Below, in pieces: positions 17,800-27,180 of a stretch of DNA of 64,000 bases. Origin of the DNA: Vannielia litorea. GTDB taxonomy: Bacteria; Pseudomonadota; Alphaproteobacteria; Rhodobacterales; Rhodobacteraceae. The notes under the pieces were generated by a model that saw only the letters and a program-made list of their open reading frames with translations, searched no databases and was not told the origin of the DNA. Position 1 is the first letter of the stretch. Each line of letters opens with the position of its first letter. Location: assembly GCF_019801175.1 (NCBI RefSeq), contig NZ_JAHVJR010000001.1, forward strand, positions 2,232,001 through 2,296,000, read 5' to 3'. A program made the translations under genes and the position numbers.

Positions 17800-18384
17800 T
17801 CAGGTGCCCGCCCAGGCGGGCTGGTCGGGGAGGAACACAGTGAGCGTGTCTCCCACCGTAATCCGGCCCTCGCGTTCGATCCACGCGGTGACGCCACGCT
17901 TTCCCATCGCCGCCGCCTTGAAGCCCTTGCCGTGTCCGGGGTGGGTCTCTTCGATTTCCTTGGCCGGAAAGTTGCACGGGCCGTTTTCGAGATCGACGGT
18001 GATTGTGGCCCCCGAGGGCGCCTGAAGCCGGGTGCCGGGCGGGATGTGGGAAAAGTCCGGCAGGCCGGAGAGAATGAGCGACGCGCCGAGAAGGTCCGGC
18101 GAAAGCTCTTCCAGACCAAGCGTCTGGGCGATCTCGGCCAACTCCTCAGTAGAGAGGATCGAAAGCTGGCGGGTGTTCCGAATGGGCGTGCCGCGCTCGG
18201 GATAGAGTGCGAGAACCCGCGAGCAAGAGGGCCGGGTTGCGCCGCCGTGATCTTCTCCGGGAAAGCCCTCCAGCGTGGCATCCACGATACCGAGCGGCTC
18301 CGAGCGCAGGGTGGCCTCCCGGCTCTCAACCCAGCCCAGCCAGGTCACCGTGGCGGTTGCGTCGATCTTCTTCAGTCCGGCCAT
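17800..18384 (-). CDS. MOSC-domain sulfurase-like protein
   Basis: A 194-residue protein resembling the MOSC (Moco sulfurase C-terminal) domain: DHGGATRPSCSRV, RNTRQLSILSTEEL, LENGPCNFPAKEIE and the final GDTLTVFLP strand. The Cys in NGPCNFPAKE is the usual candidate sulfur carrier. MOSC proteins move sulfur in molybdenum-cofactor or related chemistry; the acceptor is unknown. It begins 11 bases after the tam stop, so they are probably co-transcribed. Confidence 0.85.
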   Translation of the reverse strand: MAGLKKIDATATVTWLGWVESREATLRSEPLGIVDATLEGFPGEDHGGATRPSCSRVLALYPERGTPIRNTRQLSILSTEELAEIAQTLGLEELSPDLLGASLILSGLPDFSHIPPGTRLQAPSGATITVDLENGPCNFPAKEIEETHPGHGKGFKAAAMGKRGVTAWIEREGRITVGDTLTVFLPDQPAWAGT

Positions 18385-18395
18385 TGCGCGTTCCT

Positions 18396-19166
18396 TCAGC
18401 TGTTGCGGCGGACCGTAAGGAACAGCCGCCGAAAGGGGAAGAGGACAGTGCCTTCTGCCTCGAGCGGGTAGGTGGTGACGAGGTCGGCATCGTAGGCCGC
18501 GAGAAACCGGGCCTCTTCGGTAGCATCCATGGCGCTAGTGTAGGGCCGCATGAAGGTGGATTGGGTGAAGAGCCTCACGGGGTGCGCATCCGCAGCGGCG
18601 GGCAAGCGTTGGATGTAGGTCGTTTCCCACACATCGGCATCGCCGAACGGCGCAAGCAAGCGCATGTATGTCTCGGGCGCTGCGACCGGTTCGCGCGGCG
18701 CGTCGAAGCGGCCAGGGAACAGGTCGACCGCGACATCGTGGATGAGCCGGTGCGAAGGCGCGTTGTGTTGGAGCGGCATCTGCACGGCAAGCTGGCCACC
18801 GCATGTGAGCAGGCGGACCAGATGCGGAAAAAGAGATGCGTGGTCCGGCAGCCATTGCAGCGCTGCATTGGAGAAGATCAGCGCCGGCGGCGTGTCTGGC
18901 ACCCATGTAGCGGCGTCTTCTTCGAGCAACCTGTCGTAGGCAGAAACAGTACGCGCCTTGGCGAGCATCGCGGGCGAGTTGTCGACACCGATCAGCGGAT
19001 GCTGGGGATGACGCGCTGCGAGCGCCTCGCCCATCACGCCGGTACCGCACCCAAGGTCCACCACTGGGCCGTCCGGCAATTGCCCGGTTTGCGCAAGCAA
19101 ATCCATCGCCGGGCGCAGACGGGGCGCGGTGAAGCGAGAATAAAGATCGCTGTTCCAGTCGGTCAT
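18396..19166 (-). CDS. tam: Trans-aconitate 2-methyltransferase
   Basis: A 256-residue SAM-dependent methyltransferase with motif I VVDLGCGTGVMG (35-46) and the Tam-type sequences SNAALQWLPDH and LAVQMPLQHNAPSH. Tam methylates trans-aconitate, a spontaneous inhibitor of the citric acid cycle. Length and the DWNSDLYSRFTAPRLRPA start fit the family well. Confidence 0.88.
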   Translation of the reverse strand: MTDWNSDLYSRFTAPRLRPAMDLLAQTGQLPDGPVVDLGCGTGVMGEALAARHPQHPLIGVDNSPAMLAKARTVSAYDRLLEEDAATWVPDTPPALIFSNAALQWLPDHASLFPHLVRLLTCGGQLAVQMPLQHNAPSHRLIHDVAVDLFPGRFDAPREPVAAPETYMRLLAPFGDADVWETTYIQRLPAAADAHPVRLFTQSTFMRPYTSAMDATEEARFLAAYDADLVTTYPLEAEGTVLFPFRRLFLTVRRNS

Positions 19167-19177
19167 GGCAGGGCCTC

Positions 19178-19205
19178 ATTGTATGCAAATGCATACTATG
19201 TGAAA
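19178..19205 (-). promoter_or_regulatory. tam promoter with palindromic operator
   Basis: On the minus strand TTTCAC (19205-19200) and TACAAT (19183-19178) are separated by 16 bases. The palindrome GTATGC-AAAT-GCATAC (19181-19196) lies between and over them, about 12 bases before the tam start. A repressor bound there would block RNA polymerase. Confidence 0.55.
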
Positions 19206-19248
19206 ACGATCACCATCAAGACAGCCTGCTTACCGCGGCTCCAAAGCA

Positions 19249-19276
19249 GAAACGCCGCGCATTTGCGCGGCGTTTC
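19249..19276 (-). terminator. Strong stem-loop after ftsH
   Basis: A perfect 12-bp stem (GAAACGCCGCGC / GCGCGGCGTTTC) with a four-base loop lies 19 bases past the ftsH stop. It is flanked by short T runs within the stem and is the best-formed terminator in the window. Confidence 0.75.
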
Positions 19277-19294
19277 CATCACTATTCATCCCGG

Positions 19295-21220
19295 TCAGGC
19301 CGAGGGCTCGGGTTCCATGCCGCCGCCACCTTTGCGCGGCTTGGTTTTGGGGATGGCCGTCAAGGACGGCTTGTCGCTTTGCCCGCCACCGGGCGCTGCA
19401 CCGGTGTCGTCATCATCGCCCCGGTTGAGCGGCTCCCCGGCGATTACGCGGGTGATCTCGTTGCCTGTCAGCGTCTCATACTCCAACAGGCCCTGCGCCA
19501 GCCGCTCCAGATCTTCCGACTTCTCGGTCAGGATCCGCTTGGCGGTTTCGTAGCCCTCATCGACGAGATCACGCACCTTGTCGTCGATAAGCTTCTGCGT
19601 GATGCCGGAATGGTTGGTCTGGCCTTGGTAGCCGCCGAGATAGCTCTGCTGCTCGTTGGCGTAATCCACGTAGCCAAGTTCCGGGTCAAAGCCGAAGCGG
19701 GTGACCATCGCTCGTGCGATCCGCGTCACCTGCTGGATGTCGGAGGCCGCGCCGGAGGTCACGTTTTCCGGCCCGAAGATCAGCTCTTCAGCCACGCGCC
19801 CACCCATCGCCATTGCGATCTGGCTCTTGTACTTGGTGTAGCTCACCGAAAGCTGGTCACGCTCCGGCAAGCTCAGCACGAGGCCAAGAGCCCGACCACG
19901 CGGGATGATCGTTGCCTTGTGGATCGGGTCGTGCTGCGGCACGTTAAGGCCCACAACGGCGTGGCCAGCCTCGTGGTAGGCAGTCAGCTTCTTCTCGTCC
20001 TCGGTCATGACCATGGAGCGCCGCTCGGCCCCCATCATCACCTTGTCCTTGGCGTTCTCAAAGTCTTCCATGGTCACGAAGCGCCGGCCCACGCGGGCGG
20101 CCATCAGGGCGCTCTCGTTCACGAGGTTGGCGAGGTCCGCACCGGAGAAGCCGGGCGTACCACGGGCGATGATCCGCAGGTCCACGTCGGGGCCGAGCGG
20201 CACCTTGCGAGCGTGCACGCCGAGGATCTTTTCACGGCCCTTGATGTCCGGGTTCGGCACCTGCACCTGACGGTCGAAGCGGCCGGGGCGTAGCAGCGCC
20301 GGGTCCAGCACGTCTGGGCGGTTGGTCGCAGCGACGATGATGATGCCCTCGTTCGCCTCGAAGCCGTCCATCTCCACCAGCAGCTGGTTCAGCGTCTGCT
20401 CGCGTTCATCGTTGCCACCGCCGTAGCCCACCCCGCGGGAGCGGCCCACGGCGTCGATTTCGTCAATGAACACGATGCAGGGCGCGTTCTTCTTGGCCTG
20501 TTCGAACATGTCGCGCACGCGGCTTGCACCAACGCCCACGAACATCTCCACGAAGTCGGAGCCCGAGATGGTGAAGAAGGGTACGCCCGCCTCACCCGCA
20601 ATCGCGCGGGCCAGCAGGGTTTTACCCGTGCCCGGAGGGCCAACGAGCAGTGCACCCTTGGGGATCTTGCCGCCGAGGCGCGAAAACTTCTGCGGGTTGC
20701 GCAGGAACTCGACGATCTCTTCAAGCTCTTCCTTGGCCTCGTCGATACCGGCGACATCATCGAAGGTGACGCGCCCGTGCTTTTCGGTCAGCAGCTTGGC
20801 CTTGGACTTGCCGAAGCCCATCGCCCCGCCGCGCCCGCCGCCCTGCATCCGGTTCATCAGGAAGATCCAGATGCCGATGAGGATGATGAAGGGCAGGAGC
20901 GTGCCGATGTAGGCCAGCAGGCCATTCTGTTGCTGGGCCTTGGCGCTCACCTCCACGTCATTGGCGATCAACACCTCGGTCGGGTCCACGCCCGGCGGGA
21001 TGATCGTGGTGTAGGTGGTGTCATCGGTGGTGCGGACGCGCATCTCCTCACCGTCGATCGTGGCCTCGCTGACGCTACCGTTCTCTACCGCCTCGACGAA
21101 GTCGGAGTAGCTCAGGTTGCGCGACGACATGGTGGCGTTGTCGCCGGAGAAGAGGTTGAAGAGCGCAAGGATCAAAACGAACAGAACGACCCAAAACGCG
21201 ATATTGCGTGCATTGCCCAT
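19295..21220 (-). CDS. ftsH: ATP-dependent zinc metalloprotease FtsH
   Basis: A 641-residue membrane-anchored AAA protease. Two N-terminal membrane segments (about 8-24 and 102-121) flank a periplasmic loop. Walker A is GPPGTGKT (194-201), Walker B FIDEIDAVGR, and the zinc site HEAGH (416-420). FtsH degrades misfolded membrane proteins and regulatory targets. The start has GAGGTG upstream. It follows tilS, as in many alphaproteobacteria. Confidence 0.98.
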   Translation of the reverse strand: MGNARNIAFWVVLFVLILALFNLFSGDNATMSSRNLSYSDFVEAVENGSVSEATIDGEEMRVRTTDDTTYTTIIPPGVDPTEVLIANDVEVSAKAQQQNGLLAYIGTLLPFIILIGIWIFLMNRMQGGGRGGAMGFGKSKAKLLTEKHGRVTFDDVAGIDEAKEELEEIVEFLRNPQKFSRLGGKIPKGALLVGPPGTGKTLLARAIAGEAGVPFFTISGSDFVEMFVGVGASRVRDMFEQAKKNAPCIVFIDEIDAVGRSRGVGYGGGNDEREQTLNQLLVEMDGFEANEGIIIVAATNRPDVLDPALLRPGRFDRQVQVPNPDIKGREKILGVHARKVPLGPDVDLRIIARGTPGFSGADLANLVNESALMAARVGRRFVTMEDFENAKDKVMMGAERRSMVMTEDEKKLTAYHEAGHAVVGLNVPQHDPIHKATIIPRGRALGLVLSLPERDQLSVSYTKYKSQIAMAMGGRVAEELIFGPENVTSGAASDIQQVTRIARAMVTRFGFDPELGYVDYANEQQSYLGGYQGQTNHSGITQKLIDDKVRDLVDEGYETAKRILTEKSEDLERLAQGLLEYETLTGNEITRVIAGEPLNRGDDDDTGAAPGGGQSDKPSLTAIPKTKPRKGGGGMEPEPSA

Positions 21221-21298
21221 CAGGCAGACACCTCCCGGAAAGCTAGAATGCCGCGCGGGCGCGGTTCATCGCACAACATAGGGGTTTTTGTCGCGGGT

Positions 21299-22549
21299 TC
21301 AATCGCTGCGGAGGGTGGAAACAAGGTGTTCCGCCCCGTGACAAAGCCGCGCGGTCCAGCCCTCGGGCCGGCCTGCCAGTGGGGCCGAAAGCAAGCGCTC
21401 CCCGAGCCACAGCGCGGGGGTGGACAGCAGGGATGAACGCGGCAGCCCGCTTACCCGCCACGCCTCGCACTCTTCCAGCCCAACCTCGCCAAGCGCAGCC
21501 ACATGGGCGCCTGCGGGCGGGGGCGGGCCGTGGAACTGCCAGCGCTTGTCCCACAGGGCCGCGGGTGGTGTCGCGGTTTCGGCCACGGCGGCATACTCGC
21601 GGGCAACCCGCCAAAGCGTGCCTTCGCTCGAAATCCGGCACCCGTGGAGGGTGCCGGCCTTGCCCTGCTCCAGCCCATCCAACATGGCGGTCAGCGCATC
21701 GAAGCGAGGGCGGTACACGCTGGAAGACACCCAGCAGAGCGCATGGGCAAAGGCCCTCAGCAGAATTTCGCGCGGCGCCGGAAAGCGGTTTGGGTTAGGC
21801 ATGAGGAGGTCACCCTTTTCGACCATTGCGCGGCCAAGGTAGTCGGCAGCGCTGTCGTTCAGGGCATTGCGCGCCATAGCCATCTGTTCGGCGGTGCGGA
21901 TCAGGCGGGAAGGTGTAAGGCCCAGTTCTGCGAGGCTCTCGGCCATGCGCCGCGCCTTCACCCGGTCAAACCGCTCATCCTCATTCGAAGGGTCATCGGC
22001 CCAGTCGATGCCTCGGCCCTCCAGCACCTCCCGCAACTCCTGCCGCCCGATCTTGAGCACGGGCCGCAGCCACGCCACGCCCTGCGAGACCCGCCGCTCG
22101 GGCATGGCGGCAAGCCCATCCACCCCGGACCCTCGGGCGAGCCGCAGCAGGACAGTTTCGGCCTGATCGTCTCGCGTGTGTCCGAGGGCCACATGCGCCA
22201 GCCCGTTGCGCTCGGCCCAGTCGGTCAAAAGCGCCGAACGGGCGGAACGGGCCTCGGCCTGAAGGTTCCCCTCCCCGGCCCAGCCTTCCCAAGGGAGCAC
22301 TTCATGCGGCACATCTATCGACCGGCACAGCGCACCGACCTGCGCCGCCTCGGCGGCAGAGCCGTCACGCAGCCGGTGGTCGACGGTGGCAGCAAAGAGC
22401 TGCGTCTCCGGCAAGGCATCACGGGTCAGAACCAGCAGTGCGGTGCTGTCCCCACCGCCGGATAACGCAATGCCAAGCCGTTCAGGCGGCGACCCTGCAA
22501 AGAGGCGCGAGTAAGCGGCAGAAACCCTCTCGGCGGGGCTCAACTGCAC
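21299..22549 (-). CDS. tilS: tRNA(Ile)-lysidine synthetase
   Basis: TilS attaches lysine to C34 of tRNA-Ile(CAU), changing its codon from AUG to AUA. The PP-loop SGGGDST (30-36) and GHTRDDQAETVLLRLARGSG are diagnostic. The GTG start at 22549 overlaps the end of cpoB by 10 bases; the frame is open to 22633, but that part lies wholly inside cpoB. The coupling suggests one operon from tol to ftsH. Confidence 0.93.
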   Translation of the reverse strand: MQLSPAERVSAAYSRLFAGSPPERLGIALSGGGDSTALLVLTRDALPETQLFAATVDHRLRDGSAAEAAQVGALCRSIDVPHEVLPWEGWAGEGNLQAEARSARSALLTDWAERNGLAHVALGHTRDDQAETVLLRLARGSGVDGLAAMPERRVSQGVAWLRPVLKIGRQELREVLEGRGIDWADDPSNEDERFDRVKARRMAESLAELGLTPSRLIRTAEQMAMARNALNDSAADYLGRAMVEKGDLLMPNPNRFPAPREILLRAFAHALCWVSSSVYRPRFDALTAMLDGLEQGKAGTLHGCRISSEGTLWRVAREYAAVAETATPPAALWDKRWQFHGPPPPAGAHVAALGEVGLEECEAWRVSGLPRSSLLSTPALWLGERLLSAPLAGRPEGWTARLCHGAEHLVSTLRSD

Positions 22550-23397
22550 CCGATGGTGCGCCGTGCGGCCCCGGCATCGAAGGCCACGTCGCTCTGCGGG
22601 AAGCGCACCTGCACTTCGCCCAGAGTGGTACAAGCCTCGTTGTTCTGGCCAAGGTCGGCCAGCGAGGTGCCCAGCTTGAAGAGCGCGTCAGCGGCCATCG
22701 GGCCTTGCGGGTCGGAAGAGTAGCTCTCGAGATAGGCGCGGGCGGCCTCAGGGACCTTCGACAACTCGTAGAGTGCCTCGCCGCGCCAGAAGTGCGCGGC
22801 GCCGGTCAGCGGGCCACCCGGGTAGGATTGGGTAAAGGACGCAAAGAGGTCAACGGCGCTTTGAAAGCTACCGGAGTCGAGGGCCGCCTTCGCCCGGTCG
22901 AAATCGGCCTGCTCGGCCACGGCCATCGCGGGGCCGGTGGAGGGGGCGGGGGTGGTGCCGCCATTGCCGGTATCGGGCGTGATCACCGCGGCCTGGCCAC
23001 CGCCGCCCGTGCTGGGCGCGGTGCCGCCAAGCGGCAGGGTGTCACCGATCTCGCCAAAGTCGCAGCCCGGCTCGATCTCGCAGACCCGAAACTCAAGGTC
23101 GCCGATCCGGTTGGTGCCGTCCGATACAACGCGGTCAATCCGGTTCTGCATGTCTTCGGTGCGCGAGGTGAGCGCCTGAAGCTGGGCCTCGATCGCGTTC
23201 ACCCGGTCGAGCACGGAGCCCGCCACTGCGCCGCCAGAGGCACCCTGCGTGGTGGAGAGCTCACGCTTCAGTTCCTGCATGGAGACATAGACAGTCGCCA
23301 GCTCCTGCCGGATATCGGCAAGGGTCTGAGCGTCTTGTGCTGTGGCGGAGCCGCCAGCCAGCGCAAGGAGTGAAGCGAAAAGAGCGCCCCGGATCAT
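22540..23397 (-). CDS. cpoB: Tol-Pal system protein CpoB (YbgF)
   Basis: A 285-residue periplasmic protein. It has a Sec signal (MIRGALFASLLALAGGSATAQ), an N-terminal coiled-coil-prone segment (NAIEAQLQALTSRTEDMQNRID), a low-complexity linker and C-terminal TPR units (ADFDRAKAALDSGSFQSAVDLF and onward). CpoB links Tol-Pal constriction to septal peptidoglycan synthesis. Gene order after pal is the standard one. Confidence 0.95.
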   Translation of the reverse strand: MIRGALFASLLALAGGSATAQDAQTLADIRQELATVYVSMQELKRELSTTQGASGGAVAGSVLDRVNAIEAQLQALTSRTEDMQNRIDRVVSDGTNRIGDLEFRVCEIEPGCDFGEIGDTLPLGGTAPSTGGGGQAAVITPDTGNGGTTPAPSTGPAMAVAEQADFDRAKAALDSGSFQSAVDLFASFTQSYPGGPLTGAAHFWRGEALYELSKVPEAARAYLESYSSDPQGPMAADALFKLGTSLADLGQNNEACTTLGEVQVRFPQSDVAFDAGAARRTIGCS

Positions 23398-23401
23398 CGG
23401 A

Positions 23402-23923
23402 TCAGAACCCCGCGCCTGCGGAGAGCACCGTCACCGAGCGGCGGTTCTTCATGTAGCAGGCCTCGGTCGAGCACACTTCGATCGGGCGCTCCTTGCCGTA
23501 GCTTACGGTCCTGAGCCGCGATCCGGCCACGCCCTGCGAAATCAGGTATTCCTGCACCGCATTGGCGCGGCGGGCGCCGAGGGCGAGGTTGTATTCACGG
23601 GTGCCCTGCTCGTCGGCGTGGCCTTCCACGATGGCAGAGTAGGAGCCATTGGTGTTCAGCCACTGTGCCTGCGCCGTAAGGGTCTGCTGCGCTTCGGGCG
23701 ACAGGGTCGACTGGTCCACCGCAAAGAGCACGCGGTCACCTACGCGTTGCGAGAAGTACTCGGGCGAGTTGGGGTTGGATGCGGCATTGTTCGGATCGTA
23801 AGCATCTGCGCCCACGGTCCCGTCGCCGCCCGCGCCACCTGCGCCGAACCGGCCCGGATCGGTACAGGCCGAAACCGCAACTGCAAGGGCGATCAGCCCG
23901 GACTTCACGAGGATCTTTTTCAT
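23402..23923 (-). CDS. pal: Peptidoglycan-associated lipoprotein Pal
   Basis: A 173-residue outer-membrane lipoprotein with lipobox VSAC (signal MKKILVKSGLIALAVAVSAC) and an OmpA-like peptidoglycan-binding domain (LFAVDQSTLSPEAQQTL, GHADEQGTREYNLALGARRA). The ATG at 23923 is fixed by the signal; the open frame extends further upstream. Pal is concentrated at division sites by TolB and the TolQRA motor. Confidence 0.97.
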   Translation of the reverse strand: MKKILVKSGLIALAVAVSACTDPGRFGAGGAGGDGTVGADAYDPNNAASNPNSPEYFSQRVGDRVLFAVDQSTLSPEAQQTLTAQAQWLNTNGSYSAIVEGHADEQGTREYNLALGARRANAVQEYLISQGVAGSRLRTVSYGKERPIEVCSTEACYMKNRRSVTVLSAGAGF

Positions 23924-24039
23924 CTCGACTGCCTCTCTCTCATGGTGCGCCCTGTTGCGGGCGCTTTCCTTGGCGTTGTCTATACCACCCCGCACCGGGG
24001 TTGGGAAACATATGTGTTACCCTGCACGGCCCTCGCCGG

Positions 24040-25362
24040 TCAGGGCAAAAGCGGCGACCATGCCGGATCGGAGGCCGCGCCGGGGGTGGGCACCCGCTTG
24101 AGGTTACGGCCGGAAATATCGACGGAATAGAGCGCACTCTCGCCCCCTGCCCCACTGCCGGACCGGGTGAACATGATGACCCGCCCATTGGGGCTCCAGG
24201 TCGGGCCTTCATCGAGGAAGCTGGCGGTCAGCAGCCGCTCCTCCGAGCCATCCGTGCGCATGACGCCAATGTGGAATCGGCCCTGGTGCTGCTTGGTGAA
24301 GGCGATGAGATCGCCACGGGGGCTCCAGACCGGCGTGCCGTAGCGACCTTCGCCAAAGCTGATCCGCGTGGGCTCGCCGCCACCAGCCGACATCTTGTAG
24401 AGCTGCTGCGTGCCGGAGCGGTCGCTCTCGAACACGATCTGCGAGCCATCCGGCGAGTAGCTGGGCGCGGTCTCGATGGAGGGCGCGTTGGTCAGCGCCT
24501 GCGCTGTGCCGCCGGGCGTGAGCCGGTAGATATCGGTGTTGCCGCCCCGCTCGAGCGAGAACACGACCGTCTGCCCATCGGGCGCGAAACGCGGGGCGAA
24601 GGTCATGGTACCAGGCTGGTCATCGAGAATTCGGCGCTGCACGGTACCCACATCCATGATGTAGATCTTTGGGAAGCCGGTCTCGTAGCTGGTGTAGATC
24701 ACCCGGTCGCCGTTGGGCGAAAAACGCGGTGCCAGTACGATCGAGGCGCTGCCGGTCAGATACTGCACATTGGCGCCGTCGTAATCCATCACCGCCAGAC
24801 GCTTCTGCCGAGCATTCTTGGGCCCTTCCTCATGTACGAAGACCACACGGCTATCAAAGTAGCCGCCTTCGCCTGTGATCCGGCTGTACACCTGATCAGC
24901 CACCTTGTGGGCAATGCGGCGCCAGCTTGTGGTGGTGCCGCCGAGCTGGAGGCCATCGCCCAGCGGGGCTTCGGAGAACACGTCGAACAGGCGGAACTTC
25001 ACGTTCACCCGCCCGCCTTCAGCCACCGAGACGGCGCCGGTGATGAGCGCCTGCGCGTTGATCGCCTTCCAGTCGGCATATTGCACCGGCGCGTCGAAGT
25101 TGGAGACGTTCGAGATGAAGGCATCGCGCGGGATCTGACGGAAGAGGCCCGTTCCCGCGAGGTCTGCGGCCACCACCTGAGAGAGCTGCGCGGCATACTC
25201 CTGCGCGGCGGCGTTCTCGGCGATGAACACCGGAATGGCGAAGGGCAGCGGCTCGATCACCCCTTCGGTGATCTCGATCCGGAGCGGGCCGTCCTGCGCG
25301 ATGGCGGGGCTGATGCCGAGGGCGAGCGCGAGGCCCGCAAGGATATGGGTAAGTTTCTTCAT
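24040..25362 (-). CDS. tolB: Tol-Pal translocation protein TolB
   Basis: A 440-residue periplasmic protein with a Sec signal ending SPAIAQ, an N-terminal domain, and a six-bladed WD40-like beta-propeller. Repeated APRFSPDG / PSYSPDGSQIVFESDRSG / PTWSPNG motifs mark the blades. TolB binds Pal through the propeller and TolA through its N-terminus. Confidence 0.97.
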   Translation of the reverse strand: MKKLTHILAGLALALGISPAIAQDGPLRIEITEGVIEPLPFAIPVFIAENAAAQEYAAQLSQVVAADLAGTGLFRQIPRDAFISNVSNFDAPVQYADWKAINAQALITGAVSVAEGGRVNVKFRLFDVFSEAPLGDGLQLGGTTTSWRRIAHKVADQVYSRITGEGGYFDSRVVFVHEEGPKNARQKRLAVMDYDGANVQYLTGSASIVLAPRFSPNGDRVIYTSYETGFPKIYIMDVGTVQRRILDDQPGTMTFAPRFAPDGQTVVFSLERGGNTDIYRLTPGGTAQALTNAPSIETAPSYSPDGSQIVFESDRSGTQQLYKMSAGGGEPTRISFGEGRYGTPVWSPRGDLIAFTKQHQGRFHIGVMRTDGSEERLLTASFLDEGPTWSPNGRVIMFTRSGSGAGGESALYSVDISGRNLKRVPTPGAASDPAWSPLLP

Positions 25363-25511
25363 GCCGCTCTCATTCCTCGCATTTCGTCTGTCATGAAGCC
25401 TGGGAGCCTCGTGTTATTCAATATCGGCAGGTTTCTGCCACGGTGAATGATAGGCATAGTCCCCCGAGAGGGGCAAAGTTCCGTGACATGGCGGATTGAT
25501 GGCCGGGCGTG

Positions 25512-26693
25512 TCACTTGATCCTCATCTTCTCGGGGTTGAAGACCATCTCGATCTCCGCCCATTCACCGTATTTCTCAGCAGGCAGCGGGAAGCCCCGCG
25601 AACCGCACCGGATGATCGCACGGCGCGCCGCCTCGAAGGCCTGACGCACTGCATCGTCGGATCCGCCGTCGCTGCCCACCATCCGAATGGAGCCATTATC
25701 GGGCGTGCCGTTCTCGTTCATCGCCACCAGCACGGTGACCGTGACGCGCAGCGCATCTGTCGAAAGGCTGCCCACGTTCCAGCACTGCTGCACAGCAACC
25801 CGCAGCGCGTCCTTCTCGCCAGCCGTCATCGGCGGGCCGCTCCGGGATGGCGTGGTGTTGGCAGGTTCCGAGGCGCTCTGGCCCTCACTCACGGCATCGG
25901 CGACCGCATCGGCAATGGCGTCTGAGGTATCCTGCGAGGTTTCCGCGCGGGCCGGCTCAGCCTCGGGCGCGCGGCGTGCCGGGCGGCTCTTAGGCCGGGG
26001 CGAGCCGGTGGGCGCGAGGGCCACGACCTCGCCGCCCGCAGGCTCTTCGGCCTCGGTCACGATCTCGGTGTTGGCGGCCTCGGGCGCGGTATCCTCCTGC
26101 GCCTCCTGCGCGGGCTCTTCCTCGGCGGGCGTCGGCTCGGCGGCCTCGGTCATCTCCGTATCCACGGCTGCATCCGGCTCGGGGGCCACGGCAGGCGTCG
26201 GCGCCACGCGCTGAGCCGGGCGCTCCTTCGGGCGGCGCGAACTGTCTAGCACGAGGCTGGCACCGGGGGGCTCGTCGGGCGCGGCGACCGGGGCTTCGGG
26301 CGCGGGCGGCGCTGTCTCTGTCACTTCGGCCTCGGGAAGCGGCTCCAGCGCCGATGTGTCCGGGGCTTCGTCAGGCGCAACCTCTGCGGCCCGCGGCGGC
26401 GGCGCCTCAGAGGGCTGCGGCTCGGTCTCGGGTGCAGGCGGCTCGGGGGTTTCCGGCTCGGTCTCGGGCGGCTCCGGTGTTTCGGGGGCTTCTGGCACTT
26501 CGGGACCAGCCGCCGCCGGATCGGTCGCATTGGAGACCAGCGCGGCATACTCGTCGCCCGAAATCATCGACACATTGGTCACCGTTTCGGCGGGCGACTC
26601 CCAATGGATCACCCCGCCGATCAACGCCCAGCCGATCAGCCCAAGGTGGGCCCCGCCGGAGATGATGGTGCTTTTGTCGAGTTTCTCGGGCAT
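25512..26693 (-). CDS. tolA: TolA-like energy-transducing protein
   Basis: A 393-residue protein with one N-terminal membrane helix (SGGAHLGLIGWALIGGVIHW). A long Pro/Glu/Ala-rich periplasmic stretch (about residues 55-290) follows, then a TolA/TonB-like C-terminal domain with CWNVGSLSTDALRVTVTVLV. It transmits the TolQR proton-motive signal across the periplasm to TolB and Pal. The linker is Pro/Glu-rich, unlike the Ala/Lys-rich helix of E. coli TolA, so identification rests on position, topology and the C-terminal domain. Confidence 0.9.
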   Translation of the reverse strand: MPEKLDKSTIISGGAHLGLIGWALIGGVIHWESPAETVTNVSMISGDEYAALVSNATDPAAAGPEVPEAPETPEPPETEPETPEPPAPETEPQPSEAPPPRAAEVAPDEAPDTSALEPLPEAEVTETAPPAPEAPVAAPDEPPGASLVLDSSRRPKERPAQRVAPTPAVAPEPDAAVDTEMTEAAEPTPAEEEPAQEAQEDTAPEAANTEIVTEAEEPAGGEVVALAPTGSPRPKSRPARRAPEAEPARAETSQDTSDAIADAVADAVSEGQSASEPANTTPSRSGPPMTAGEKDALRVAVQQCWNVGSLSTDALRVTVTVLVAMNENGTPDNGSIRMVGSDGGSDDAVRQAFEAARRAIIRCGSRGFPLPAEKYGEWAEIEMVFNPEKMRIK

Positions 26694-26702
26694 GAGCGCC
26701 CC

Positions 26703-27179
26703 CTACCCGTCCGACCCGTCGAGCGTGGGGCCGCCAGTGTCGGTCACCAGGCCGATGTTGCCGAAGCCGCCGGCGTTCAGCGCGCCCATAATCCGCATCA
26801 CCCGCTCGTAGGGAATGGCGCCATCGGCGCGAAGGAACACCTTGTCATCCGCGCGTTCGGCGGCAATGGCCCGCAGGCGCGTCACCAGCGCGGCCTCATC
26901 GACCGGCGTGGTCTGGATCAAGGTCTCGCCCTCGGCGGTCAACGTAATGGTCAGCGGCTCCTCCTGCTCGGAGGGCAGCGCCTGCGCCGCCGTCTCGGGC
27001 AGCTGGATCGGCACACCAACGGTCAGCAGAGGTGCGGCAACCATGAAGATAATGAGGAGCACGAGCATCACGTCGACAAAGGGCGTGACGTTGATCTCGC
27101 TCATCGCCGCGGCCCGGCCCCGCCCGCGCGAGCGGCGCTTGCGATTGCCGCCGCCGGTGTTGATGACACCCGCACCCAT
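26703..27179 (-). CDS. tolR: TolR, Tol motor subunit
   Basis: A 158-residue ExbD/TolR protein: one membrane helix carrying the proton-path Asp (SEINVTPFVDVMLVLLIIFMV) and a periplasmic dimerisation domain. An N-terminal Arg-rich, glycine-rich cytoplasmic tail (GGGNRKRRSRGRGR) precedes the helix. It starts one base beyond the tolQ stop. Confidence 0.96.
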   Translation of the reverse strand: MGAGVINTGGGNRKRRSRGRGRAAAMSEINVTPFVDVMLVLLIIFMVAAPLLTVGVPIQLPETAAQALPSEQEEPLTITLTAEGETLIQTTPVDEAALVTRLRAIAAERADDKVFLRADGAIPYERVMRIMGALNAGGFGNIGLVTDTGGPTLDGSDG

Positions 27180-27180
27180 C

